From: Agrostemma githago
Taxonomy: Eukaryota; Streptophyta; Magnoliopsida; Caryophyllales; Caryophyllaceae
Length of the DNA stretch: 64,000 bases
Reading direction: 5' to 3'
Assembly (NCBI GenBank): GCA_958450325.1
Contig: OY288249.1
Span: 68,776,166 to 68,840,165 of the forward strand
How positions within the stretch are numbered: the stretch's first letter is position 1; every line of letters begins with the position of its first letter. Made by a program: the position numbers and the translations under genes. Shown here in pieces: positions 21,806-33,011 of this stretch. The notes beneath the pieces are model-generated. The model was not told where the DNA came from. It searched no databases and saw nothing but the letters and a program-made list of their open reading frames with translations.

Positions 21806-22470
21806 AACCTCCCCAAACCGAACCCTTGCTTGTCCTCAAGCAAGCACAAAACTATGAACTCAATCCTAATGGAATGTATATAACTCATAGCGGAGTATGC
21901 TTCAAAGTTACCCAAACCAATGCGCAACGATTAAAATTAATGTAAACAACCACATACAACAAGCTTGACCAATGACAACAATACTGAACCTTCAACCTTG
22001 CAAGACTCGTCTATGTCGGACTCTCACGGATCGCTCATCACACAACATGGGTGATATTGTGAGTTTATGTAAAAACGGAAAGACAAAGCACTCACCTAAA
22101 CTGCGACCTACAAGAACATGCATGCAATCTAACATGAAATTAATCTCTACTAACCGTACATACGCATTATATCGGGTATAGACAAGTGCCAAGGACTTAC
22201 ATATGGTATAAAGTGAGGCTAATCGGGTAAGAAGGGGCAAAACGATATGGATATGTGGAGTTAAAAGCCAAGCTAGTATTCCTTACCCCCATCAATAAAT
22301 AACATCCCGTTCTCACCAAACTCCAGTCGAAGAAATCAGACATAGCAAAAAACGCCTTATCAAAACCGTTTTCCACTAATAACTATGAAATTAGAGAGAT
22401 CAGTTCTTTTCTCATAGCAAAAACACATTCTTTTTCTAGTTTCATTTCATTCATTTTTCTTTTCTTCTTC

Positions 22471-23603
22471 TAATGTGTTGTGTGTTGTAGCAGGTCTAAC
22501 TTTTACCAGGCTTCCGATCTTAGGTTCAAGTTTACCAGATTCAATTAATCAATCATGCGCATTAACTGACTAATCGCGATTATATGCTACAAGTGACAAC
22601 TCAGACACAATATCATTGACAGATCTATAAATTATTTAGCGACCACATTTCAATTCGCAGATCCCCTAAATCCTAGCGAGGGAAATTAGCTACTCATAAT
22701 TAATTCAAGAACAACAAGATTAATAAAAGAATTCACTAGATTAAACATCACGAATAATAATAAATTTATGACAAGTATAAAACAATAATTAAGAATAATT
22801 AAATATGAAGAAGAAAACAATCAAGAACAAAGAAGAAGGAAGAAGGATTAGATTAAATTACCAAAAGGAATGAAGGCGATTAGAATGTTGCAATCTTACA
22901 ATAACCGAGTTTTAAAGAAAAAAATTAAACTAGAAGTAATTCTAAGAGAATAAGGAGAAGAGATCTAAAGAAGAGTCTAAGGAGAAGTAAAAGAGAATAA
23001 GGGAGAAGTTGTTTATAAAATCTAGTCTAATAGTTTCTTAAATACTAAGTTAAAACAAAAGCTCAAAAGTCTTGTTAACTCTAAAAATCAAATTAGGAAA
23101 GTCTCGGTCTTCGTCCAGTCTCGAGAATAGTCGGTCGAGAATTTTGAATAGTCGGACTATATGGATAGTCGGTCGACTATTAGGATAGTCGTTCGACTAT
23201 CATAGACCTGTTTCCGTTCTCAGCACTGCGCGCTCAACTTCAAATGCTTGTCATTTCTTCGTTACTTCTTCAAATCGGGCGTGTAATATATCGTTGGAAA
23301 GCTAAGAGAAAGAGCTTTCCAACGCAACTGGAATCAGCTCAATTGGAGTTGTAGAACTCAAGATATTCACGTTTTAAGTAGACCCATTTGGAAACGATTA
23401 TTCTCTTTTCTTATTTCGCAAAAGATTTCATCTTTAAGCACGATTTTTGCCTTGTTTATGCACCAACGGGTCCATTCCCTACAAAAGATGCAACAAGACC
23501 ACAAAGTATCAAATTCGGGGGAATATAGTAGACAATGCTACTCGATATGCATGGAAATGCGTGCGTAAAAGACGTAATAATCATATATAAATAGCACGCA
23601 TCA
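22471..23603 (-). repeat. Truncated 5' LTR of the 20274-23603 element
   Basis: Matches 20681-21805. Its inner end has a 7-bp tandem duplication (TGTGTTGTGTGTTG) exactly where the LTR is broken, the mark of an end-joining deletion that removed about 400 bp of LTR, the PBS and the coding region. Confidence 0.8.
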
Positions 23604-23685
23604 CTCTTTATTTTTCGCTGCATCGTTTTGATAAAACATGTGATTTAGTTTTTCTTTTATTTGCTTCAGACGGTCTGTAGTCGTA

Positions 23686-23902
23686 CTCCTTGCTAAGACA
23701 GAGATGAATAGAAATTAGGGTATGAAGTGTAAAAGTTGGGGTATAAAGTGAAAAGGTGTTGAGTTTAGGTGTGGAGAAAAAGAATAAAGAATTGAAGGAA
23801 GAATAAAGAATGATTATAATTATATCCAAAAAAGAAAAATGGGAAGAAAACCAAATTAAGCTCAAAAAGAAAAGTGGGAGGAATACTTGGAATAGGAGGG
23901 AG
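23686..23902. mobile_element. Stowaway-type MITE
   Basis: Begins CTCCTTGC, ends GGAGGGAG, flanked by TA (23684-23685 and 23903-23904). The interior (GAATAAAGAATTGAAGGAAG) is shared with the element at 53875-54121, so both belong to one family. Confidence 0.6.
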
Positions 23903-23917
23903 TATTTATTTACTCAT

Positions 23918-24248
23918 TTGGCAAACAGCAGTAGCAGATTCATAATAGCAGTTAACAACAGTAGAATATGGTTAGCTGATTGTATTAGCAAGTTTGACTA
24001 TCAAACTAAATTAGCGGAATTAAGAAATAGTGTTTGGTAATTAGCAGATTATGGAAGAATCAAGTTGTTTTCAGGTATAAATTCAATATGCTCCTATTAG
24101 CAGCATATTCAAAAACGTACAATAGATTCCGGCCAATATGCTATCGCAATATGTCGTTTACCAAACACAAAAAATTAGTAGTTTGATGGTCAATCTACTA
24201 TTTTGGCCGGAATCTGCTAATCTTTTCCCAATATGCTGTTTACCAAAC
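23918..24248. mobile_element. MITE with TTGGCAAACAGCA ends
   Basis: The left end TTTGGCAAACAGCA is matched by TGCTGTTTACCAAA at the right. Inner complementary blocks AGATTCCGGCCA (24125) and TGGCCGGAATCT (24204) increase the symmetry. Target duplication is not clear; a hAT or Harbinger origin is possible. Confidence 0.5.
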
Positions 24249-24249
24249 G

Positions 24250-25406
24250 GGGCCTATATCCCGATATTTAATAGCATATGATATATTATCCCATTATTGT
24301 GTAACTGCTATCTCTTGATATTTTGTAACCTATGTATATAGTATAGGTACTAGGTTAGTACCCGTGCAAAGTTGCACGGGTATAATTAAAAAATTATGTA
24401 GAAAATCTTATTTGGATATTAAACCTTTAACACGAACAATATTTAAAATGAAAAAAGTGTATTCTTAAAATCAACATGAAACATCCACACATGAAATCAA
24501 TGCAAAGATACATGTTTGACCTGTATATATCTTTTAACATATTGTACACATATCTCGTACATTTGATACAATTATTGATTGGGTAAATTAGTTTTAACTT
24601 ATGTTATTTTAAATAATGTAAAATTTACTCTCAGTATAACTAACTTAATACAAAAATCATAACAAAAAACATTTCAAGAAAATTGCGAATAAAAAATAGG
24701 CATCTAATTGGAACCGACTCATGAAAACCAAAGTGTGCCATTAAAAAATAAGTGATTGTTATCTCGTAAATTAATAATAAAATAAAATTATTTAATGTAA
24801 CAATTACTCATGTAGAGATTACGTAGTCTTATTATAGAGACGTGTAATATGTAAAATGTGTTATATTCTCCAATATCCATATATTTCAAAGAAGTCTGGT
24901 TACTGCTCTGTATTATATACGGAGTACTACATTAGATGAAACTTACCTACATTAATATTTGATAACTAATATCCATTTTTTTGGAAATTATTATTCGTTA
25001 TTGATACTAATATATTTTATAGATATAAAATTTTTTTTATCTATTTCATGTTATTTTATAAAGTGATTATACCGATTAATTACGTTATACGGAGTATAAA
25101 AAATGTTTAAACCAAATGTGTGGTTTTAAGAAAGTATCAATCACGAGCGTATATAATAGTAATAGTGACATTACTAATTATCTCATTATCACTAATATCC
25201 TACTCAAGATTTATAATGTGTCGTTTAGAAAGTATATACCAAAATATCTCATTTATATGGAGTATTAAATTAATATGGAAAATGTGATATATTAAGAAAA
25301 TGTTTTTCGCGCCAAAAAATCAAATGTGTGGTTTCTGTATTATATATTAGTATAGATGATGAATAGAACCAGATAACTTTTCCTGATTCATAATTACGTT
25401 TTGGCA
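24250..25406 (+). mobile_element. Copia-type LTR remnant, split by a Helitron
   Basis: Before the Helitron: TATTATCCCATTATTGTGTA ... GTAACCTATGTATATAG. After it: TGATGAATAGAACCAGATAA ... TTTTGGCA. Together these read as the 3' part of a copia LTR, followed at once by a primer-binding site. The left LTR border is not defined. Confidence 0.55.
24350..25356 (-). mobile_element. Helitron, complete termini
   Basis: Minus orientation. The 5' end is TCTATACTAATATATAATAC after an A (t25357 on plus). The 3' end is hairpin ACCCGTGCAA/TTGCACGGGT (24360-24381), then TACTAAC and CTAG followed by T (24353-24350, then a24349). All three Helitron marks are exact. 1,007 bp, non-coding and AT-rich. It lies in the copia LTR remnant, so it is the younger insertion. 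Confidence 0.88.
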
Positions 25407-25418
25407 TGGTATCAGAGC
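25407..25418 (+). other. Primer-binding site of a copia element
   Basis: TGGTATCAGAGC, complementary to the 3' end of initiator methionine tRNA and the standard copia PBS, directly after the LTR end (CA at 25405-25406). Confidence 0.8.
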
Positions 25419-25965
25419 CACGAATCTGCACCTCTCAAAACCTTAAAAAAAGAATTTGGCCAATCAGCTCAATCTAGTCTTGTCTGTATTAATACCGTGT
25501 AAATTTTCGACGATCGTTTAAGCGGTAGCTGTGAATGGTTAATTGATAAGGGAACATTGAATCATGTTACGGATAATTTGGCATGTATGCACGATGGGAA
25601 GAGTATTCCGACTCGTCAGGTCGGACTACCCGATGGAAAGTACAAGGAGTCAAATCTTCCAGGAACCGTGTATCCCAATGACACAATCACTCTCACTCGT
25701 GCTCGATCAAAAGTCGATGCTCAAGAAAATTTTCAGCCTTTGCTAGAGAACAAACGGTAGAAATAGACTTGTTGGATAATTTCTTGATGCTAAAAGCATC
25801 TAATCTGTACAAGAACACAAGCATTCACCAAGTACATGATGAAGGAGATTTCCTAGCCACGATTATTCACGAAAGGGAAAAATCAATCATCAATCAATAT
25901 ATATATATTTTAAGCTTTTTTTCGAGCGATCTCGTTGGTCCGTTTCATCAAAACTCAATTTAGAA
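25419..25965 (+). pseudogene. Copia polyprotein relic (protease region)
   Basis: From about 25533 the frame reads WLIDKGTLNHVTDNLAC ... VGLPDGKYKE. This corresponds to the copia protease/GAG-pre-integrase border, normally WIxDSGATxHxT with catalytic Asp-Ser-Gly. Here the active site is DKG, so it is inactive. Gag is almost entirely missing: the PBS is only ~110 bp upstream. The frame ends by 25760 and the next open frame (25769-25963) is unrecognisable. Confidence 0.6.
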
Positions 25966-26249
25966 AGGTATCGTTAATAATTTAAAAAAATCAATTAGAG
26001 AATCTTTTAATTATTATAATATATATTTAATCTATTATATTAATGTGATTTTTTACAATTTTTAGGTAAAAATCTTTAAAGTTCATTTTTTTTAAAATTA
26101 TCGTAAAAAAATATAAAAATGAAATAATTAGATTCGTGGTAGAAAATGATTTCATTAGAGTATAAATTTCATACGGAATATTATTTATTCGAAAAAAATT
26201 GTGATAAATTTATTACATATAATAGTTGTAAAATCATCCACATCGACAA
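25966..26249. other. AT-rich sequence, nothing recognised
   Basis: Very AT-rich spacer between the copia relic and the degenerate repeat block. Confidence 0.35.
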
Positions 26250-26866
26250 ATTATAATATAAAAATTCTATATTATAAATAAGAGTAATCATTCGTTCCTA
26301 GGATGAACTGATAAGATTTCCTATTTAAGCTGATAAGATTTCTTATTATAAATAAGAGTAATCCTTCGATTTTAATTAAATATCGATCAAGAAAAACTAT
26401 TAAATTATCCCACATCGAAAAATTACGATGGGGTGATGCAAGAAATTTTATATTATAAATAATAGTAATCATTCAGTTTTAAATCTCGGTCAAAATACTT
26501 TTGAATCTGAAAAAACTTTTACTATATAAGACTACAAACTTAAAATCATCCCCCCATCAAAGTAATGAAATTCTATATTATAAATAAGAATAATCATGTG
26601 CACTTAGATATTAACCAAAAATCTTTTGAGTCTTAAAAATATCTAAGCTATTAAGATTATACATTTACGTAAAAAATTATAATAAGGTGACGGAATTCTA
26701 TATTATAAATAAGACTAATAATAATTTGTCTTTATACATAAACCAACGAAACAACAAGTAAGGTGACATCAACCAATAATTATCTCACATCGATAATGAC
26801 AAATTATAATAAGATGATAGATGGATTTCTATTACGGAGTATATAAATAAAGAGTAATCACCTTGA
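26250..26866. repeat. Degenerate tandem repeat, ~125-bp period
   Basis: The word AAATTCTATATTATAAATAAG and variants occur at about 26261, 26337, 26444, 26567, 26692 and 26827. The last three intervals are 123-135 bp. Between them, CCACATCGA...AAATTATAAT and ATCAACCAA-like words also recur. Strongly diverged. Confidence 0.55.
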
Positions 26867-29430
26867 ATACATGTTTTTCGGGCCAATTTGGCCCTGTAAT
26901 TAAATGTATCCAAACTCGCACGGTAACTCCTCCATACATTGTACAAATGTCTCGGTGTAATAGAAGTTAGGTACGATTTCAAATAAATACATTTAAAAAG
27001 TCACGGATTAGGACAAAATCTTAGATACATATACTGCAAACTTAATTATTTATGAGTTGTTTTAGCAAGCGTCAATTATTTTATATTCTAAGAGTCTTAT
27101 ATATTTAGATGACCTACAAAATATCTTACATTTTTTGAAAATTCATCTGAAACGTGCGAATTTGAAGGTTATATTTACGTTTTTCGGGTCAATTTGGTCC
27201 CTAAATTAAATTTCTCCAAACTCGCGCAGAACTACTGCATACATTGTAGAAATGTCTCGATGTAACAAAAGATACGTACGGTTTCTAATAAACACATTCA
27301 ATTCAATTATCTTTCGAGTAACGTCGTATTAGGGCGAAATCTTCGATATATATACTAAAAACTTAATTATTTATGAGCTTTTTTAAAAACCTAGTTCTAT
27401 ATAGATTACCTACGTACAAAATATCTCACATTTTTTGAAAAATTATCTGAAATTGGCGTATTTGAAGATCCACGTATTTCTGGCCAATTTGGTCTGGTAA
27501 TTAAATGTCACCAAACTCGCACAGTAACTATTCTATACATTGTAGAAATGTCTCGGTGTAATAAAATATACGTACATTTTCAAATAACCACATTTTAACG
27601 CATTCGACTATCTTTCGAGTAACGTCGGATTAAAGCGAAATCTTCGATATATGTACTCAAACCTGAACTACTTTAGAGTTTTTTTTAACAATCCTCAACC
27701 ATTTTATGTTATACGGGTCCTAATTACCTGGCCAACAAAATATCTCACATTTTTCGGAAAATCATCTAACAGGCGAATTTAAAGGTTATTATCCACGTTT
27801 TTTTGGGCCAATTTGGTCCCGAAATTAAATGTCTCAAAACACGCACGGTAACTTCTCCATACATTGTTGAAATGTCTCGGGTAATAGAAGATACGTACGG
27901 TTTTAAATAAATACATTTAAAAACTAATTCAACTATTTTCGAGTAACGTCGGATTAGGACGAAATCTTCGTTATATATACTGCAAACTTAATTATTTATG
28001 AGTTTTTTAAACAACCGTCAATTATTTTATGTTATACGAGTCCTATATATTTAGATGACCAACAAAATATCTCATATTTTTCGAAAATTCATTTGAAACG
28101 TGCGAATTTGAAGGTTATATTTACATTTTCCGAGCCAATTTGGTCCAGAAATTAAAGTTCTCCAAACTCGCGCAGTAACTACTCCATACATTGTGGAAAT
28201 GTCTCGATGTAACAAAAGGTACCTACTGTTTCAAATAAACACATTCGATTATCTTTTGAGTAACGTCGGATTAGGTCGAAATCTTCGATATATATATACT
28301 CAAAACTACTTTAGAGTTTTTTTAACAACCCTCAACCATTTTATGTTATATGGGTCCTAATTACCTGGCCAAGAAAATATCTCACATTTTTTTTAAAATC
28401 GTCTGAAATTGGCGAATTTGAAGATCCATGTATTTCTGGTCAATTTGGTCCCAAAATTAAATGTCTGCAAACTCGCACAGTACGTAACTACTCCATACAT
28501 TGTAGAAATGTCTCGGTGTAATAGAAGCTACGTACTGTTTCAAATAAATACATTTAAAAACTCACGGATTAGGACGAAATCTTCGATATATATATTGCAA
28601 ACTTAATTATTTATGAGTTTTTTTAAGAACCGTCAATTATTTTATATTATACGAGTCCTATATATTTAGATGGTCAACAAAATATCTCACATTTGTCGAA
28701 AATTCATCTGAAACGTGCGAATTTGAAGGTTATATTTATGTTTTACGGGCCAATTTGGTCCCGAAATTAAATTTTTCCAAACTCGCGCAGTAACTACCGC
28801 GTACATTGTAGAAATGTCACGATGTAACAAAGGTACGTACGGTTTCTAATAAACACATTTAAAACACATTCGACTATCTTTCGAGTAACGTCGAATTAAG
28901 GCGAAATCTTCGACATATATACGAGAAACTTAATTATTTGAGCTTTTTAAAAAATTGTCAGTCATTTTATGATATATGAGTTCTATTTAGATAACCTACA
29001 AAATATCACACATTTTTTGAAAAATCATCTGAAATTGACGAATTTGAAGATCCTCGTATTTCTGGCGAATTTGGTACCGAAATTAATTGTCTCCAAACTC
29101 GCACAGTAAGTACTCCATACATTGTATAAATGTGTGGGTGTAATAGAAACTACTTACGATTTCAAATAAATACATTTAAAAATTCACGGATTAGGACAAT
29201 ATCTTTGAGATATATACTGTAAACATAGATATTTATGAGTTTTTTATCAATCGTCAATTATTTTATATTATACGAGTCCTATATACTTAGATGGCCAACA
29301 AAATATCTCACATTTTTCAAAAATTCATCTGAAACATGCGAATTTGAAGGTTATATCTACGTTTTTCGAGCCAATTTAGTCTCAAAATTAAATTTCTTTA
29401 AACTCGTGAAGTAGCTACACCATTGTAGAA
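26867..29430. repeat. Satellite array 2, C-A-B-C-A-B-A-B-A
   Basis: Same family as array 1. A partial C monomer starts at ~26867, then cores at A 27156, B 27456, C 27773, A 28102, B 28412, A 28717, B 29038, A 29338 (spacings 300-329 bp). The B at 28412 ends with C-type sequence (ATAAATACATTTAAAAACTC ... TTGCAAACTTAATTATTTAT), i.e. it is a B/C chimera. The next B (29038) also ends C-like. The array stops inside the last A at ~29430. Confidence 0.85.
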
Positions 29431-30092
29431 ATTAAATTCTGCTCATGTTTATTCCTTGACTCATGTTAAGTCAGTATGTATGGACCATTGGAGGACTATC
29501 AAGGAAATGCATAAAACCGAAATGAAAGCCGTAAATAAAAAGAACAAGGCTAGAAACCGCAAAGCATGGTAAGGCTCGATACGATATTTGTAGCAGCTTC
29601 AGATTGTCATTCAAATGTTGTTACGGACCGCTGAACAGAACACAACGGTCCCTCGAGAAATGCTCGATAAATAAATCCAAAAGAATCCTCATTTTGTCTT
29701 TCCACTTGCTTCCTCTTCTCTTCTCTTCTTCTACCAAAAGAATTTCAGTAACCAACATTTTTCTCATTTGTTTATTTCTCGAATCATATTCACAAACTAA
29801 CATCCGTGACGTGATGTGACGCATAAAAAAAATGGCGAGAAAGCTACCGCTAACCATGGCTAAATTCCTACAAATAATCAAATATCTTTCCCCTCCCAAT
29901 AACACTTAATCCTCTCATTAGACGAAACGTATCTTCTCCACCTTCAAAGAAGAGTTGCTGTTCTGTAGTGTGAATGTGATGTCTTTGAATCTCAAAATCG
30001 GAACCTTTTTTACTCACATTGGGATGAACGGCGACCTGACAACCATTTAGTTAGTTGGCTCTTGAAAGACAAAAGTAAGTATTGGCGTGTTT
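29431..30092. other. Intergenic and NIPA 3' UTR
   Basis: 29431-29560 has an open stretch on the plus strand (HWRTIKEMHKTEMKAVNKKN), possibly an old transposon fragment. The rest is likely 3' UTR of the NIPA gene and spacer. Confidence 0.3.
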
Positions 30093-32242
30093 CTAAGACG
30101 TCCGAGTTGGACTTGAATTGCTGCTACAATGCCTGGAAAGCTCGACCGGAGTGGCTGGTAATGGGGGAGTACTTCCCATGTCCTTCGTTTTGTGAAGTAA
30201 GAATGTTCCTGAAAGAATGGTTATAAACCCACAAACCTCCGTTGCTATTTGCGCTCCATTTTGAGAATCCCAGTCCTGAATGGATGAATGAATGAATGAA
30301 TGTTACTCGTAGTATTTTATTTTACTCCCGGTAAAAAGCAGCGGACTTTGGCACAGAAACCGTCAAGATAAACATCCAAAGTTACCTTAAACATGATCAT
30401 GCTGGCAAGAATCGTGAGTGTTGTGAACATAACATAGTAGACAGGCGATACAACTGCAGTGTTGAAAGTGTCAAGTGCCTGCATTTGAAATGGAAAAATA
30501 ATGATGACATGAAAAGAAAAGAAAAGAAAAGAAAAGAATGGCAGAGAGATGGAGAGAAGAAAACAACACTACTCATAGGCTACCTTGTTCAAGTAGTTAA
30601 TCTGCATGAGGCAACATGCGATTACAATTAGAGTGAAGAACCAAGCTTGAAAGTACTTGAACTGGTTATTTCCTTCGAAAGACAACTTCAAAGCAATGCT
30701 TACAGCTTTCACGCACATGACCTACATTGACGTACGCACGCAATTGAATAGCTAATTCAGAATACCCGAGAAAAGGACTACAATTTGAGTTCAGTTGACA
30801 TACCGTAATAGAACCCATCAGAGAGCAAACTCCGATATATACTATCATATGAGTCTTCCCATAGCGTGGAACATAGTAGAAAATGAGCACAAGAACCATC
30901 ACTGTAACTATAGCAGCATACACAAGAAATCCTGCTCATAACAGATAGATTCAAGTCACCCATTCCAGCTATACATAATACAATTTTGAAGCCAATAAAT
31001 TACTCATTTATTACTCCGTATATCGCAAGATTGCACAGCGAAGTTGCAATTGATCTAGGACTTTTTTAGCTTAACATTCCATTGTCTATCGAAAAGTGAG
31101 TGATGTTTGTAGGATGTATCAATTGCCCGGTTTTTATATTTAGTATCAAAGGTCAAAGTCCATCCTTCTCTTCAAAAAGACTTACTATATACACAAATTA
31201 TATCATAAAGTACACATGAAGGGAAGATTAAAATAGACGGGGCATTCTATTCACTCGAAATTACCTGGTTCTGTGGCTAAATACCAAACTTGCTTAACAG
31301 ATTCAATGTCTCGTTCATGTGGAGCATGCAAAACAATAGTGGTTGAGCCAACCACACATAGAACACAGCCAAGCACGCCAAAAATGTGCAAATTTTCCTT
31401 CAAGATGAAATGAGCTAGAATCGCACTGCAATACAATACAGAACTATCTTTAAAATTGATTTCAAAAGAACCTAACATACAATTCAGCTTGCTAAATTGC
31501 ACCGTCCATACCTGAATATTATGCTGAGGGCCCCCAAAGGAGTGACAAGAATCGCAGGCGCAAAAGCATACGCAGCAAAATTTGCTATCTCCCCAACAAT
31601 CACTAAAAACGCACACACGTAAATCATTAATTTCAAATTCAAATTAGACTGCACTACTTAAGCTTTAGGGGGTTACACGACGTGATTCAAACAAGAATGA
31701 AGCCACAACCAAATGCAACCACTGATCGATAGATAACTGTGCCTGGGGATTACTGTTATTGTTGTTTCCAAATTGTCGATTTTAAGTTAGTCATAGAAAA
31801 TTGCAGTAAGGATACATCAAAACTTACTGGTAATCATTCCAGCCCACCACCAAGGCTCCGTCAAGTATGAATAACCACCCGCGCCTGTTCCAAAACAGGT
31901 AAACTCCGCAATCAATCAATCATGGAACGATACAAGAAGTTTTGAAAAAGGCACAAGGATTCGGCTGAGACGCTCTATTCAAACAATACAAAGAGCTTAA
32001 TGATAGTTCTCAGAAACACACGTCGAAAACTGTCAATACATTTCACGAAGAGGCCAACATGGGGTTCCGAAATCAATCAAATTGATATAAAAGAAGAAGA
32101 AGAATGAAACCCGACCTGCTCTAAGACCGGAATTGCCAGCTTTCATGAGACCCTTTTTCTTGATGATGAAACTGGAGCCAATAAAAACACTTGAAGAAAC
32201 GGCCAATATAAGCCCATTTATATTATCTGTTGACATCCCCAT
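30093..32242 (-). CDS. NIPA-type magnesium transporter, 8 exons
   Basis: Exons (minus): 32242-32116, 31884-31828, 31602-31512, 31425-31265, 30931-30804, 30721-30584, 30478-30386, 30275-30093. All introns are GT-AG and phases agree; the sum is 978 bp, 325 residues. The start MGMSTDNINGLILAVSSSVF and next SFIIKKKGL match the first helix of plant NIPA (DUF803) proteins. Further landmarks: YLTEPWWWAGM, GEIANFAAYAFAPAILVTPL, LGALSIIF, HAPHERDIESV, and the last exon DWDSQNGAQIATEVCGFITI with LSGTFLLHKTKDMG. NIPA proteins are multi-pass membrane proteins of the drug/metabolite-transporter fold, implicated in Mg2+ transport at plasma membrane or endosomes. An in-frame ATG at 32275 would add 11 residues; 32242 fits the family. 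TAG at 30095-30093. The GC-poor leader may hold a 5'-UTR intron (CCCCAG|GTTTCT near 32441). Confidence 0.93.
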
Positions 32243-32803
32243 TCTTCGATACTCACTATCCCCTCCGCACAACAATCAATCACAATCCCAGAATTCAAAT
32301 TCAAACTCAATCCAAAACCCTTGAGAGAGCCAAGTCCTCCAAAATCAAAATCCCTGAAATTCCCAAATCAAAATCACAACAACCCAGAATAACCAAAGAT
32401 TGAAAGAAAGAAAGAATTTAAAAAAAATAAAAAGAGAAACCTGGGGTTTGGCTTGGCTCAGGGTTGAAGGGGAATGCAAATTAAAAACCCAATATGATGA
32501 TGATGGTGATGATCAGAGTATGATTAACAACATAATTGGGTTGTGAATTGTGATCCTTGATAATGGTGTTCCACAGATGGGTACGTCCCAAATAATCGGA
32601 GGATTCAAATAACTAAATAAATAAACAGGTTACAATTTTTTTATTTTTTTTTTGTTGGTATTTTGTAAACTAAATAAAAAAAAAAAGAGAATAATGGGCC
32701 TCTTTTTAATTTCAAATGAAAATGAAACCAAAAAGAAAGAAGAAGAAAAATAAAACAACAGCTTTATTTACTTGGCTGGCTCACCTTGTTGGGTTTGTAT
32801 GTA
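32243..32803. other. NIPA 5' leader and upstream region
   Basis: Contains the 5' UTR and promoter of the NIPA gene, including GATGATGATGGTGATGAT repeats (32495) and A/T homopolymers at 32637-32690. No TATA box that I could place confidently. Confidence 0.4.
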
Positions 32804-33009
32804 CTCCCTCCGAGTTTCTAACATTGTCCCGTATTCCTTTTTGGGCTGAGTTTGATCTTTTACCCACTTTCCACCTTGGGCCATAAAGGTGTGGTTCACA
32901 TTCAACCACCTATTTCTCTCTCTTCCTCCTTTTTTTTTAACCACTCATTTTCTCTTCCTTATTTTCCACCCAAAAAAGAAACGGGACAATCATAGGAACT
33001 CGGAGGGAG
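32804..33009. mobile_element. Stowaway-type MITE
   Basis: CTCCCTCCGAGTTTC...GAACTCGGAGGGAG, with ACATTGTCCCG / CGGGACAAT inside and TA on both sides (32802-32803, 33010-33011). 206 bp, upstream of the NIPA gene. Confidence 0.85.
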
Positions 33010-33011
33010 TA

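Larger units (their letters stand above)
20274..23603 (-). mobile_element. Truncated LTR retrotransposon (Ty3/Gypsy-like), recent
   Basis: Minus orientation. The 5-bp duplication CTCTT lies at 20269-20273 and 23604-23608. The 3' LTR is complete (20274-21805, 1,532 bp, TGATGCGTGC...TTATCA). The 5' LTR is truncated (22471-23603). Between them only ~665 bp of 3' non-coding interior remains. A polypurine tract (GGTTTGGGGAGGTT on the minus strand) abuts the 3' LTR at 21806. PBS, gag and pol are gone. The TGATGCGTGC start and the CTTGAGGACAAGCAAGGG block inside the PPT are typical of Tat/Athila-type elements; lineage is inferred. The shared LTR parts differ by three transitions, one 7-bp and one 1-bp indel in ~1.13 kb. 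Confidence 0.85.

Noticed and set aside
20681..23603. Segmental duplication of 1.1 kb
   Set aside because: The copies are the two LTRs of one element: exact 5-bp target duplication, polypurine tract and TG...CA ends.
29969..30226. 85-codon plus-strand open frame ending ...CEVRMFLKEWL, first read as a terminal exon
   Set aside because: It is the antisense of the last NIPA exon (30275-30093), whose minus-strand translation is clearly conserved.
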